Below are positions 54,360 to 63,047 of a stretch of 64,000 bases of DNA, piece after piece (position 1 is the first letter of the stretch; every line of letters starts with the position of its first letter). A model generated the notes under the pieces. That model saw only the letters and a list, made by a program, of their open reading frames with translations. It had not been told where the DNA came from and ran no database searches. The DNA is from Caulobacter vibrioides OR37 (GTDB lineage: Bacteria; Pseudomonadota; Alphaproteobacteria; Caulobacterales; Caulobacteraceae). A program made the translations under genes and the position numbers. The DNA lies in assembly GCF_000372645.1 (NCBI RefSeq), contig NZ_APMP01000019.1, positions 1 through 64,000 on the forward strand. Direction: 5' to 3'.

Positions 54360-54856
54360 GGCGTCACCAGCCTCGTCTCGATCTCGACCATATCGCCCGA
54401 ATTGCGGGCCGCGCCGCGCAGGTCCCAGGCCCCGTCAAGACGCGCCGGCGCTTCGTAGCGCCCCTGCCCGATCGGGCGGAAGTTCAGAACCTGACGCCCC
54501 GTCTCGGTGGCGGGACGCTCCAGCACGCCGGTCACCGACAGATGATCCAGGGGTTTACCAGCGCGATCCTCGACCGTGACGACCACGCTTTGGCCGCCCG
54601 CCGTGCTGACGCCCGTCTTCCAGCCCAGCGCCGTTTCGCGGCGGCGCTGATCCAAGGTCTTGTTGAAGGCCAGGCCCGCCTCATAGGGGTTGGAGGCGAC
54701 CTCGCCCGAGAAGGTGCTGTAGGCCTTCACCATGAACACGGTGTCGACCCCGATCACCACGCCGAAGAACAGCACGACGGCGATCAGGACATGCCATCCC
54801 GTGATGCGGCCCTTTTCAGGCCCGGGCTTGGCCACGGAAGAGACGGCGGCGGTCAT
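54356..54856 (-). CDS. ccoH: cbb3 oxidase assembly protein CcoH
   Basis: A 166-residue FixH-type protein with an N-terminal membrane anchor (about 20-42: WHVLIAVVLFFGVVIGVDTV) and a periplasmic beta domain. The conserved YEAGLAFNKTLDQRRRE and the LNFRPIGQGRYEAP end fit the family. Couples by ATGA overlaps to ccoG and ccoI. Confidence 0.92.
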   Translation of the reverse strand: MTAAVSSVAKPGPEKGRITGWHVLIAVVLFFGVVIGVDTVFMVKAYSTFSGEVASNPYEAGLAFNKTLDQRRRETALGWKTGVSTAGGQSVVVTVEDRAGKPLDHLSVTGVLERPATETGRQVLNFRPIGQGRYEAPARLDGAWDLRGAARNSGDMVEIETRLVTP

Positions 54857-56346
54857 TGTGGGTTCGCGGCTCCTGAGAGGAAGACGGTCTTGGCCTCGGC
54901 GCGGATATCGCCCGCGCGAATGACGAAGCGTGCGGGAACGCTGGGCTCCAGCTCGGCGTCCTTGGGCGCGGTGACGAACACGCGCACCGGGACGACCTGG
55001 TCGGGCGGGACGACGATGCTGACATGCTCGCCGACGGTGCCGGGCTGACTCAAACGCGCGCCCTGCACGCCCTCGAACGAAACGTCGTAGCGCTGCTGGA
55101 CATAGGTGCGGTTGGCGATCTTGAGCGTATAGCCATCCCTCACCGCCCCATCATGCATCCGCACGAAGATCGGATTGCGGTCGCGAATGACGCCGAGATC
55201 GGCCTTGGGCCGGTCGATCAGCGACCACAGCGTCAGGCCGCCGACCACGGACATGGCCAGGGCGTAATAGACGGTCCGCGAGCGGATCGGCTTGTAGACG
55301 GCCTTTTCGCCCTTGGTCCGCGCGCACACCGCCTCCTCGGAGTCATAGGCGATCAGACCGGTCGGCCGACCGACCTTGACCATCATCTCGTCGCAGGCGT
55401 CGACGCAGAGGCCGCAGTTGATGCATTCCAGTTGCGAGCCGTCGCGGATGTCGATGCCCATCGGGCAGGCCACCACGCACTGATTGCAGTCGATGCAGTC
55501 GCCGCGTCCCTCCCAGCTCTGCCCCTTCTTGTGCGGCCCGCGGGTCTCGCCGCGATAGGCCAGATAGGTCACCTGCAGCGAATGGTCGTCCAGCATGGCG
55601 CCCTGGATACGCGGCCACGGGCACATGTAGGTGCACACCTGCTCGCGCATCCAGCCGGCGAAGATGTAGGTGGTGCAGGTCAGAAGCAGGCACGACACAT
55701 AGGCCGTCATCGGCGCGTCGCCGGTCCAGAAGGTCCGGATCAGGGTCGGCGCGTCATGGAAATAAAAGATCCACGCGCCGCCGGTGCCGAAGGCTATGGC
55801 CAGCCAGACCAGGTGCTTGCCGGTCTTGCGCCAGATCTTGTTGAAGGACAGCGGCGCGGCGTCCAGGCGCATCCGGGCGTTGCGGTCGCCCTCGAACAGG
55901 CGCTCGACCACGATGTAGAGATCGGTCCACACGGTCTGCGGGCAGGCATAGCCGCACCAGAGCCGGCCAAACAGCGCCGTCACCAGGAACAGCGCCAGGG
56001 CCGCCATCACCAGCAGGCCGGTGAAGATATAGACCTCCTGCGGCCACAGCTGGATGTCGAAGAAATAGAAACGCCGGCCGGTGAAGTCGACCAGCGCGGC
56101 TTGCTGAGGGAAACCCTCGGGGCGATGCCAGCGGATCCACGGGGTGACGTAGTAGACCGCCAGGGCGGCGATCAGCAGCGCCCATTTGATGGCCCGCCAC
56201 TTGCCATGGACCAGCTTGGGATAGATGGGCTGGCGAGGCTTGTAGAGATGACCGTTGGCCTCGCCCTTCCCCTTCGCCCGGGCGGCGGCCGAAACCGCCG
56301 TCCGGGCGTCGGATCTTGGACGCGTATTATCGATAACTCGAACCAT
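54853..56346 (-). CDS. ccoG: Membrane iron-sulfur protein CcoG
   Basis: A 497-residue protein with four to five membrane segments in the N-terminal half, two 4Fe-4S motifs (CIDCNQCVVACP and CINCGLCVDACDE), then a membrane segment and a periplasmic Ig-like C-terminal domain. CcoG/FixG (RdxA) is a cupric reductase linked to copper delivery to cbb3 oxidase. It starts 5 bases after ccoP stops. Confidence 0.95.
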   Translation of the reverse strand: MVRVIDNTRPRSDARTAVSAAARAKGKGEANGHLYKPRQPIYPKLVHGKWRAIKWALLIAALAVYYVTPWIRWHRPEGFPQQAALVDFTGRRFYFFDIQLWPQEVYIFTGLLVMAALALFLVTALFGRLWCGYACPQTVWTDLYIVVERLFEGDRNARMRLDAAPLSFNKIWRKTGKHLVWLAIAFGTGGAWIFYFHDAPTLIRTFWTGDAPMTAYVSCLLLTCTTYIFAGWMREQVCTYMCPWPRIQGAMLDDHSLQVTYLAYRGETRGPHKKGQSWEGRGDCIDCNQCVVACPMGIDIRDGSQLECINCGLCVDACDEMMVKVGRPTGLIAYDSEEAVCARTKGEKAVYKPIRSRTVYYALAMSVVGGLTLWSLIDRPKADLGVIRDRNPIFVRMHDGAVRDGYTLKIANRTYVQQRYDVSFEGVQGARLSQPGTVGEHVSIVVPPDQVVPVRVFVTAPKDAELEPSVPARFVIRAGDIRAEAKTVFLSGAANPQ

Positions 56347-56351
56347 CGGGC

Positions 56352-57221
56352 TTATTGACCGCCCGCGTTGGAGTGGACGTAGACGGCCAGGGCCTTGATG
56401 GTTTCAGGGCTCAGGCGGCCGCCCCAGGTGGGCATCACCCCGCCGTTGCCGGCGAAGATCTGTCCGCGGATGGACGCGCGATCCGCGCCGTACAGCCAGT
56501 CGGAGTCGGTCAGGTTCGGCGCGCCGACTTGCTGATTGCCCTTGCCGTCCAGGCCGTGACAGGCCGAGCACTGGGCCTCGAACAGAGGCTGGGCCCGGGC
56601 CACGGCGGCGGCGTCGGCCGGCCGCTTCGACAGGTGCACGACGTACTCGGTCAGGTCGTCGATCTGGTCGGGCTTGAGCAGTTCGTCACGACCGAAGGCG
56701 GGCATCTGGGACATCCGCGCGCCCTCGACGCCGGTGCGGACGCCGTGGGTGATCGTGTACTGGATGTCCTCCAGCTTGCCGCCCCACAGCCAGACGTCGT
56801 CGCGCAGGTTGGGATAACCCTTGCCCCCAGTGCCGCCGATGCCGTGACAGGTGGCGCAGTTGTCGCCGAAGACGGACTGGCCGACCTGCTGGGCGTAGGC
56901 GTTGAGCTTGGGATCCTTCTCGATCTGCTCCAGGCTGGCGGTGCGCAGCTGAGCCGCGCCTTCGCCGCGCTTGATATCGAGCGCCTTGAGCTCCTTGGTG
57001 ACCTCGGCTCGGTCGGACTTGTGCAGCAGGCCCTTGGTGTAGCCGTGCAGGCCCGGCCAGGCCGGCATCAGGATCCAGTAGACGATCGCGAAGGCGATCG
57101 TCCCGTACCAGACCCACAGCCACCAGCGGGGCAGCGGGTTGTCCAGCTCCTTGATCCCGTCCCAGCTGTGGCCGGTGGTTTCAACGCCCGTAGCGTGGTC
57201 GGTTTCGCGTTGGTCAGCCAT
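56352..57221 (-). CDS. ccoP: cbb3 oxidase dihaem cytochrome c subunit CcoP
   Basis: A 289-residue subunit: membrane anchor about 30-60, then two cytochrome c domains, each with CxxCH (CATCHGIGG and CSACHGLDG) and a later Met ligand (RMSQMPAF; VMPTWGG). Passes electrons from CcoO. Its start overlaps the ccoQ stop (TGATG). Confidence 0.95.
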   Translation of the reverse strand: MADQRETDHATGVETTGHSWDGIKELDNPLPRWWLWVWYGTIAFAIVYWILMPAWPGLHGYTKGLLHKSDRAEVTKELKALDIKRGEGAAQLRTASLEQIEKDPKLNAYAQQVGQSVFGDNCATCHGIGGTGGKGYPNLRDDVWLWGGKLEDIQYTITHGVRTGVEGARMSQMPAFGRDELLKPDQIDDLTEYVVHLSKRPADAAAVARAQPLFEAQCSACHGLDGKGNQQVGAPNLTDSDWLYGADRASIRGQIFAGNGGVMPTWGGRLSPETIKALAVYVHSNAGGQ

Positions 57222-57388
57222 CAGACCAGCTCCTCGTCGTCGAGCGGAATGCGCGCGGCGTGTTGGAATTCAGCCTTCTTGGAAGGCTTCAGGGCGTAGA
57301 GGACGCCCGCCAGGAAGATCAGGCCGAAGTAGATCAGCCCGCCTTGCTGCGCGAAGCGCGCCACGGTTTCGTAGCTGAGGCCGCTCAT
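57221..57388 (-). CDS. ccoQ: cbb3 oxidase small subunit CcoQ
   Basis: A 55-residue single-span membrane protein: helical start ([16 protein letters not shown]), membrane segment [15 protein letters not shown], and a charged tail. It is easily missed because of its size. Its start overlaps the ccoO stop (ATGA) and its stop overlaps the ccoP start. CcoQ stabilises the oxidase against oxygen. Confidence 0.93.
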   Translation of the reverse strand: MSGLSYETVARFAQQGGLIYFGLIFLAGVLYALKPSKKAEFQHAARIPLDDEELV

Positions 57389-58128
57389 CTTTGGTTCTCC
57401 GGAGCCTGGGCCTTGTACGACTTGAAATCGACCATGGTGCCCAGCATTTGCAGGTACGCGATCAGGGCGTCCATTTCGGTGATCTTGTCGGGATTACCGT
57501 CGAAGTCGCGGTTGACGACCTTGGCGCCATAGCGGGCGCGCAGGCCCACCGCGTCGGTGGAGAACGGATCGGCCTGGGCCTCGAGATCCTTCTTGGCGTT
57601 GGCGATCATGTCGGCGGTGTAGGGCACGCCCACGGTGTGGAGCGCCTTCATCCGATCGACGATGTCGCTGTAGTCCAGCTCCTTTTCGGCCAGGAACTTG
57701 TAGGGGGGCATCACCGACTCCGGCACCACCGAGCGCGGATCGGTCAGGTGGTCGCGGTGCCAGCTGTCGGAGTACTTGCCGCCCACGCGCGCCAGGTCGG
57801 GACCGGTGCGCTTGGAGCCCCATTGGAACGGGTGGTCGTACATGCTCTCGGCGGCCAGGCTGTAGTGGCCGTAGCGCTCGACCTCGTCACGCAGCGGGCG
57901 GATCATCTGCGAGTGGCAGAGATAGCAGCCTTCGCGGACATAGATGTCGCGGCCGGCCTGTTCGAGCGGGGTGTAGGGACGAACCCCCTCCACCTTCTCG
58001 ATCGTGCCCTGCAGCCAGAACAGCGGGGCGATTTCCACGAGGCCGCCGATCGAGACCACGAGGAGGATGCCGACGAGGAGCAGCAGCGAATGCCGCTCGA
58101 GCTTGGCGTGTTGTTTCCAGAGAGACAT
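57385..58128 (-). CDS. ccoO: cbb3 oxidase monohaem cytochrome c subunit CcoO
   Basis: A 247-residue subunit with one N-terminal membrane helix and one haem site ([10 protein letters not shown], about 63-72). The Met ligand lies in PESVMPPY. It joins CcoP and CcoN in the electron path. It starts 7 bases after the ccoN stop. Confidence 0.95.
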   Translation of the reverse strand: MSLWKQHAKLERHSLLLLVGILLVVSIGGLVEIAPLFWLQGTIEKVEGVRPYTPLEQAGRDIYVREGCYLCHSQMIRPLRDEVERYGHYSLAAESMYDHPFQWGSKRTGPDLARVGGKYSDSWHRDHLTDPRSVVPESVMPPYKFLAEKELDYSDIVDRMKALHTVGVPYTADMIANAKKDLEAQADPFSTDAVGLRARYGAKVVNRDFDGNPDKITEMDALIAYLQMLGTMVDFKSYKAQAPENQR

Positions 58129-58135
58129 CGGAACC

Positions 58136-59812
58136 TCAGGCGATCGCGGTTGCGGGGGCGGTCGACGCGTCGTCGGCCAGCTCGGCGGCCAGATCGGCCC
58201 CGGATGCTTCGGGAGACGGGGTCGCGATCGTCTTCCAGACGTTGACGATCATGATCAGGGCGCCGGTCAGGTACATCAGGCCGCCAACCGTCCGGATGAC
58301 GTTCTCGATGTGCTTGGCCGAAACCGTCTCGATGAAGCTGTAGGCCAGGAACCCTTGCGGCGTGTATTCGCGCCACATCAGGCCTTCCATGATGCCCGAC
58401 ACCCACATCGCGGCGATGTAGAGCAGGATGCCGGTGGTCGCGATCCAGAAGTGCCACTCGATCATCTTGGTCGAGTACATGGCCTTCTTCTTCCAGAGCC
58501 ACGGCACCAGGCAGTAGACCGCGCCGAAGCTGATGAAGCCGACCCAGCCCAGAGCGCCGGAGTGCACGTGACCAATGGTCCAGTCGGTGTAGTGGCTGAG
58601 CGCGTTGACCGCGCGGATCGACATCACCGGACCTTCGAAGGTCGACATGCCGTAGAAGGCGATCGAGACGACCATCATGCGGATCACGGGGTCGGTGCGC
58701 AGCTTGTCCCACGCGCCCGACAGCGTCATCAGGCCGTTGATCATGCCGCCCCAGGACGGCATCCACAGCATGATCGAGAAGGTCATGCCCAGGGTCTGCG
58801 CCCACTGCGGCAGGGCCGTGTAGTGGAGGTGGTGCGGACCGGCCCAGATGTAGATGAAGATCAGGGCCCAGAAGTGCACGATCGACAGGCGATAGCTGTA
58901 GACCGGACGCTCGGCGCGCTTGGGCACGAAGTAGTACATCATGGCCAGGAAGCCGGCGGTCAGGAAGAAGCCCACCGCGTTGTGGCCGTACCACCACTGG
59001 GTCAGCGCGTCCTGGACGCCGGACATCACGCCGTAGGACTTGTGGTTCAGCAGGCCGACCGGAACGGCGGCGTTGTTGACCAGGTGCAGCACGGCGATGG
59101 TGACGATGAAGGCCAGGTAGAACCAGTTGGCCACATAGATGTGGGGTTCCTTGCGCTTCCAGATCGTGCCCAGGAAGACCAGCAGATAGGCCACCCAGAC
59201 GATCGTCAGCCACAGGTCGGTGTACCATTCGGGCTCGGCGTATTCCTTGCCCTGGGTCGCGCCCATCAGATAGCCGGTCGCGGCCAGCACGATGAACAGC
59301 TGATAGCCCCAGAACACGAACCACGGCGTGATGCCGCCGGCCAGACGCGCCTTGCAGGTGCGTTGGACGACCCAGAACGACGTCGCGATCAGGGCGTTGC
59401 CCCCGAAGGCGAAGATCACGGCCGAGGTATGCAGCGGACGCAGCCGGCCGAAGTTCAGCCATCCCGCCTCGGGGAAGTAGAAGATCCTCGGCCAGGACAG
59501 TTGGGCCGCGATCACGACGCCGACGAGAAGGCCGGCCGCCGCCCAGAACATCGTGGCGATCACACCCGCCTTGATGACGTTGTCGGAATAGCGGTCGGGC
59601 TGATCCCGCAGCTTTCCGCCCGACAGGCCGGAGGCCAGGGCGAAAGCGGCGAGGACGCCGGCCAGGGAGATGGTCTCGGCTTGGAGCCTGAAAATCGGGT
59701 CATGCGTCAGACCGGCGCCTAAAATCGCCAGAAACGCTCCCAAGACTGAGATGATGAGAAGAACGCTCGACCCCGCTGGGGGACTTGCGTTGACTTTGGA
59801 CGGGGCGGACAT
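58136..59812 (-). CDS. ccoN: cbb3 oxidase catalytic subunit CcoN
   Basis: A 558-residue haem-copper oxidase subunit I of the C family, with about 12-14 membrane helices. Ligand histidines are visible: [10 protein letters not shown] (haem b), [12 protein letters not shown] and [13 protein letters not shown] (copper B), [11 protein letters not shown] (haems b and b3). It reduces oxygen at high affinity for microaerobic growth. ATG 59812 is chosen over the start at 59851, which has no family residues before it. A 28-bp palindrome with an FNR/FixK box lies 50-78 bases upstream. Confidence 0.96.
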   Translation of the reverse strand: MSAPSKVNASPPAGSSVLLIISVLGAFLAILGAGLTHDPIFRLQAETISLAGVLAAFALASGLSGGKLRDQPDRYSDNVIKAGVIATMFWAAAGLLVGVVIAAQLSWPRIFYFPEAGWLNFGRLRPLHTSAVIFAFGGNALIATSFWVVQRTCKARLAGGITPWFVFWGYQLFIVLAATGYLMGATQGKEYAEPEWYTDLWLTIVWVAYLLVFLGTIWKRKEPHIYVANWFYLAFIVTIAVLHLVNNAAVPVGLLNHKSYGVMSGVQDALTQWWYGHNAVGFFLTAGFLAMMYYFVPKRAERPVYSYRLSIVHFWALIFIYIWAGPHHLHYTALPQWAQTLGMTFSIMLWMPSWGGMINGLMTLSGAWDKLRTDPVIRMMVVSIAFYGMSTFEGPVMSIRAVNALSHYTDWTIGHVHSGALGWVGFISFGAVYCLVPWLWKKKAMYSTKMIEWHFWIATTGILLYIAAMWVSGIMEGLMWREYTPQGFLAYSFIETVSAKHIENVIRTVGGLMYLTGALIMIVNVWKTIATPSPEASGADLAAELADDASTAPATAIA

Positions 59813-59862
59813 GCGGACTCCGTGCGGCGAACCTTGCGCCCTGCGTCTCACGTCCCCGATGG

Positions 59863-59890
59863 CCCGGCTTTGATGCGCATCAAAGCCGGG
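59863..59890. promoter_or_regulatory. FNR/FixK box within a 28-bp palindrome
   Basis: The core TTGATGCGCATCAA (59870-59883) is a perfect FNR/FixK site. It is extended on both sides to a perfect 28-bp palindrome (59863-59890). The centre is 64 bases before the ccoN start and 58 bases before the divergent small gene at 59935, so it could drive both. Confidence 0.88.
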
Positions 59891-59934
59891 GTTGCGATCT
59901 GGAGCGATCCTGTTGATCGGTTCAGGAGCATTCC

Positions 59935-60207
59935 ATGTTGGCTAGGTCTCAAGCGATCGCGCGCGTTCTCACCCCCGCCGTCGGCGCGACGGCGTTGGTC
60001 AGTTGGGCGATCGCGGTCGGTCAGGCGGTTCCGCGATTGATGGCGGGCCCGATCTGCAGTTCGCGGACGGACAGCTGGTCCCTGGCTGGCCACTGCCCGG
60101 CCTGCTTCGCGGCGGTGGCGTTCACCGTGCTTTTCGTGGTGCTGGCGGCGGCGACCCCGCGCGTGAACGCATCCGCCGCAGCCTGCGCGGCGGGCCAACG
60201 TAAATAG
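59935..60207 (+). CDS. Small membrane protein with a CPxC motif (DUF2946-like)
   Basis: A 90-residue protein with two hydrophobic segments (about 12-35 and 57-75). Between them are Cys residues in GPICSS and GHCPACF, a layout like DUF2946 proteins that have been linked to copper. AGGAG lies 7 bases before ATG 59935. It is divergent from ccoN and shares the FNR/FixK palindrome, so an oxidase or copper-related role is plausible but unproven. Confidence 0.7.
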   Translation: MLARSQAIARVLTPAVGATALVSWAIAVGQAVPRLMAGPICSSRTDSWSLAGHCPACFAAVAFTVLFVVLAAATPRVNASAAACAAGQRK

Positions 60208-60420
60208 CCTTACGCGCGTTCGTCCGCCGAACGCCGTCGCGCGAATCGCGGCAAGTTGCTCCCGACGCCGTCGGCGATCCGGTCCGCTTGTCGCGATTGT
60301 AAAAGCGGTCCTGTCCAAGAGATCTCAACGCCAAACGCATCCAGGCTTGGCGCCGAAAGGCGTCGGTGCTCTCCTATAGGATGTGGCGCGTTGACGGACT
60401 CACACGTGGGGAGAGGCGCT

Positions 60421-61266
60421 TTGCCGCAGCCGGACGGACGTCCTGTTCAGAGCTTCGACCAGAAGAACACCCTGCTCGAGGCCCATGCCGCGCGCGTGAA
60501 TGGGGCCGGCGATCCCGCCCTCGTGCTCCTGCACGGCTTCGGGACCGACCAGACGATCTGGGGCGCGCTGACGCCCCGTTTGCCGCCGGCTCGGCGGATC
60601 GTCCTCTACGACCACATGGGCAGCGGCGCCTCGAACCTGGCGCACTATGACCCCGCGCGTTACGCGACCCTCGAGGGCTACGCCGACGACCTCGCGGACA
60701 TCCTGGAGGCGCTCGATCTGCGCGACGCCACGATGGTCGCCCATTCGGTCTCGGGCATGATCGCGCTGCTGGCCAGCCTGCGCACCGATCGCATCGGCCG
60801 CCTGATCATGATCGGCGCCTCGTCGCGCTACCTGAACGACGGCGACTACGAGGGCGGCTTCGAGCGCGCCGACGTCGAGCAGCTGCTGGACCTGATGGCC
60901 CTGGACTTCCAGGGCTGGGCGCGGACCCTGGCGCCTCAGGTGATGGACCAGCCCGAGCGGCCGGGCCTGATCCAGGAGCTGGTCTACAGCTTCAGCCGCT
61001 CCAATCCCGAGATCACGCGCGGCTTCGCCCGAGCCACTTTCATGTCCGACCACCGCTCGGCCTTGGGCGCTTGCCGGGTTCCCACCCTCGTGCTGCAGGC
61101 CAGCGCCGACATGGTGGTTCCTCTGGCCGCCGCGCGCTTTCTCGCCGACGGCATCCCGAACGCGCGCCTAGAGATCATGGCGACGCGCGGCCACTATCCG
61201 CACCTCAGCGCGCCGGACATCGTGGCCGAGGCCATCGCGCGCTTCCTGGCGGAGACGGAGGCTTGA
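60421..61266 (+). CDS. RsbQ-like alpha/beta hydrolase
   Basis: A 281-residue alpha/beta-hydrolase of the RsbQ/KAI2 kind. Nucleophile Ser in VAHSVSGMIA, Asp in QASADMVVP, His in TRGHYPHLS; the oxyanion HGFGTDQTIW is typical of RsbQ. In Bacillus RsbQ works with the PAS phosphatase RsbP in energy-stress signalling. Here the next gene is a PAS histidine kinase whose TTG start overlaps this stop (TTGA). TTG 60421 is chosen as GGGGAG lies 7 bases upstream; GTG 60406 is the alternative. Confidence 0.88.
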   Translation: MPQPDGRPVQSFDQKNTLLEAHAARVNGAGDPALVLLHGFGTDQTIWGALTPRLPPARRIVLYDHMGSGASNLAHYDPARYATLEGYADDLADILEALDLRDATMVAHSVSGMIALLASLRTDRIGRLIMIGASSRYLNDGDYEGGFERADVEQLLDLMALDFQGWARTLAPQVMDQPERPGLIQELVYSFSRSNPEITRGFARATFMSDHRSALGACRVPTLVLQASADMVVPLAAARFLADGIPNARLEIMATRGHYPHLSAPDIVAEAIARFLAETEA

Positions 61267-62321
61267 GCCCAGGCGACGGAGAAACCCTGGCGCTGACGGC
61301 GCCGGTGGGACTTTTCGAGGCGGATCGCGACATGATCCTGCGCCAAGTCAATCCGGCCATGACCGCGATGACGGGCCGGGCGCCGACCGATCTGGCCGGA
61401 CGATTCTTCCGCGACCTGCTCACCCGATCGTCTCAGTTGATCTACGCGCTGAAGGCCGAACACGCGCTGGTCGGTGCTGGATCGGTCCAGGAGATTTTCC
61501 TGGAGCTCGCCCACACCGACGGACGGCCTCGTCCCGTGCTCCTGACCGTTTCCGCCGACGGCGACACGCGGCGCGGGGTGCTGTTCGCCGCGCCGGAACG
61601 ACGGGCCTACGAGTTGGAGCTGGTCGCCGCGCGACAGACCATGCTCGAAAGCCTGAAGGCTTTGGAGAGCGCCAACGAAAAGCTCGAGCAACTGGTCGCC
61701 GACCGCACCGCCGCCCTCGCCCAGCGCGACCTGCTGCTGCGCGAGGTCTATCATCGGGTGAAGAACAATCTTCAGGTCGTCGACGGCCTTTTGCTGCTGC
61801 AGTCGCGCAAGCTGGCCGATCCGGCGGCCCTGGCGGCGATCGAAGGCCTGCGCAAGCGTGTCTATGCGATCGGCCTCGTGCATCACCAACTGATGGGATC
61901 GGCCAATCTGAAGACCTTCGATGTCGGCGCGTTTCTGCGGGATCTCGTCGCCCATCTGCAGAAGGGGGCGCCTGACAGCATCGCGCTGCGCATCGACGCG
62001 GCGCCCCTGAACGTTGATCTTGACTTCGCCGTCCCCCTGGGACTGCTGGTCACGGAACTGACGACCAACGCCCTGAAGCACGCCTTCCCCAGTGGCGCGG
62101 GCGAGGTTCGGGTCGTCTTGGAAGCGCCAGCGGAGGGAGAGGTCGTGTTGCGGATCGCCGACAACGGCATCGGGTTTTCCGACGCGACCGGGACCCCGAC
62201 GCCGTCGCTGGGGCTGACGATCGTCAATGGCCTGGTGCGCCAGCTTCACGGACGCATCCGCGCCGTCCAGGACAACGGGGTCGCTTGGGAAGCGCGCTTC
62301 CCAGCCCCGGACGCGGCGTGA
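61263..62321 (+). CDS. PAS sensor histidine kinase of the HisKA_2 type
   Basis: A 352-residue soluble kinase. An N-terminal PAS domain (about 12-120, GLFEADRDMILRQVNPAM) is followed by a coiled linker, HisKA_2 with His in EVYHRVKNNLQVV (about 164), and an ATPase domain (NALKHAF; DNGIGF; GLTIVNGLV). It starts with TTG overlapping the hydrolase stop, and its stop overlaps a GTG ahead of the receiver gene. The natural hypothesis is that the RsbQ-like hydrolase makes or binds the PAS ligand. Confidence 0.9.
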   Translation: MSPGDGETLALTAPVGLFEADRDMILRQVNPAMTAMTGRAPTDLAGRFFRDLLTRSSQLIYALKAEHALVGAGSVQEIFLELAHTDGRPRPVLLTVSADGDTRRGVLFAAPERRAYELELVAARQTMLESLKALESANEKLEQLVADRTAALAQRDLLLREVYHRVKNNLQVVDGLLLLQSRKLADPAALAAIEGLRKRVYAIGLVHHQLMGSANLKTFDVGAFLRDLVAHLQKGAPDSIALRIDAAPLNVDLDFAVPLGLLVTELTTNALKHAFPSGAGEVRVVLEAPAEGEVVLRIADNGIGFSDATGTPTPSLGLTIVNGLVRQLHGRIRAVQDNGVAWEARFPAPDAA

Positions 62322-62323
62322 CC

Positions 62324-62707
62324 ATGCTGCACCGCGACCGCGTCCTGATCGTCGACGACGAATTCATCATCGCCCAGACCCTTTGCGTCTATGTTGAGGA
62401 CCTTGGCCTGACGGTCTGCGGCACGGCCGCCTCCGCCGACGAGGCCGTCGCCCTGGCCGTGGACCAGCGGCCCTTCATCGTGCTGATGGACATGCGGCTT
62501 CAAGGCGACCGCGACGGCGTCGACGCCTCCCAGGAGATCCACGAGCGGGTGGGCTCCAAGGTCGTCTTCATCACCGGATCGAGGGAGCCGGCCACCCTGG
62601 CGCGGATCGAGGGCGATCATCCGTCGGCCGTGCTCTTCAAGCCCATTTCGGAAGGGCAGCTGGTCGCCGTGATCCGCCGGCTGCTCGAGGAGGATCCTGG
62701 CGCTTGA
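62324..62707 (+). CDS. Single-domain response regulator
   Basis: A 127-residue receiver with no output domain. Acidic pair in VLIVDDEF, phospho-acceptor Asp in VLMDMRLQGDRDG, Thr in VFITGS and Lys in LFKPIS. Similar to receivers paired with HisKA_2/HWE kinases. ATG 62324 or the coupled GTG 62318 may be the start. Its stop overlaps the -35 of the PadR promoter. The target is probably another protein (a phosphorelay or partner switch). Confidence 0.9.
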   Translation: MLHRDRVLIVDDEFIIAQTLCVYVEDLGLTVCGTAASADEAVALAVDQRPFIVLMDMRLQGDRDGVDASQEIHERVGSKVVFITGSREPATLARIEGDHPSAVLFKPISEGQLVAVIRRLLEEDPGA

Positions 62708-62732
62708 CATTAAATCTACCTAGGTAGATTTA
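62704..62732 (+). promoter_or_regulatory. Promoter and 22-bp palindromic operator of padR
   Basis: TTGACA (62704-62709) is a consensus -35. A perfect 22-bp palindrome, core AAATCTACCTAGGTAGATTT, fills 62711-62732 and covers the expected -10 area (GATTTA at 62727, 17 bases from the -35). Transcription would start at about 62739, the first base of the PadR ATG, which suggests a leaderless mRNA and tight self-repression. Confidence 0.72.
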
Positions 62733-62738
62733 TCGCTC

Positions 62739-63047
62739 ATGGCTCGCGCGCGATCTCTTTCGACTCATGCCCGCACGGTGTTGGCCGCCCTGCTCGAAGC
62801 GGGCGGCGCGTGGTCCCACGGCTATGATTTGGCGCGTCGCGCGGGAATCAAGTCCGGGACCCTGTACCCGCTTCTCATTCGGCTTGAGTCTCAAGGCTAT
62901 CTCGAAGCCGAGTGGCAGCAACCCGCCGAGGGCGGTAAGCCGCCTCGGCACGCCTATCGGCTGACCGACGAGGGTCTGCGGCTGGCCCGCGACAACCCGG
63001 TTCAGGCCGCGCCGCTGCCGTCTCTCGCCCAGGCCTCGGAATCATGA
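62739..63047 (+). CDS. PadR-family transcriptional regulator
   Basis: A 102-residue winged-helix protein. PadR features: HGYDLARRAGIKSGTLYPLLIRLE (about 28-50, in two parts), then the wing with KPPRHAYRLTDEG. It lacks the long C-terminal dimer helix, like the small PadR-s2 group. No Shine-Dalgarno is present, in line with a leaderless start. The stop overlaps the start of the next gene (ATGA), a layout in which PadR normally controls its partner. Confidence 0.9.
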   Translation: MARARSLSTHARTVLAALLEAGGAWSHGYDLARRAGIKSGTLYPLLIRLESQGYLEAEWQQPAEGGKPPRHAYRLTDEGLRLARDNPVQAAPLPSLAQASES

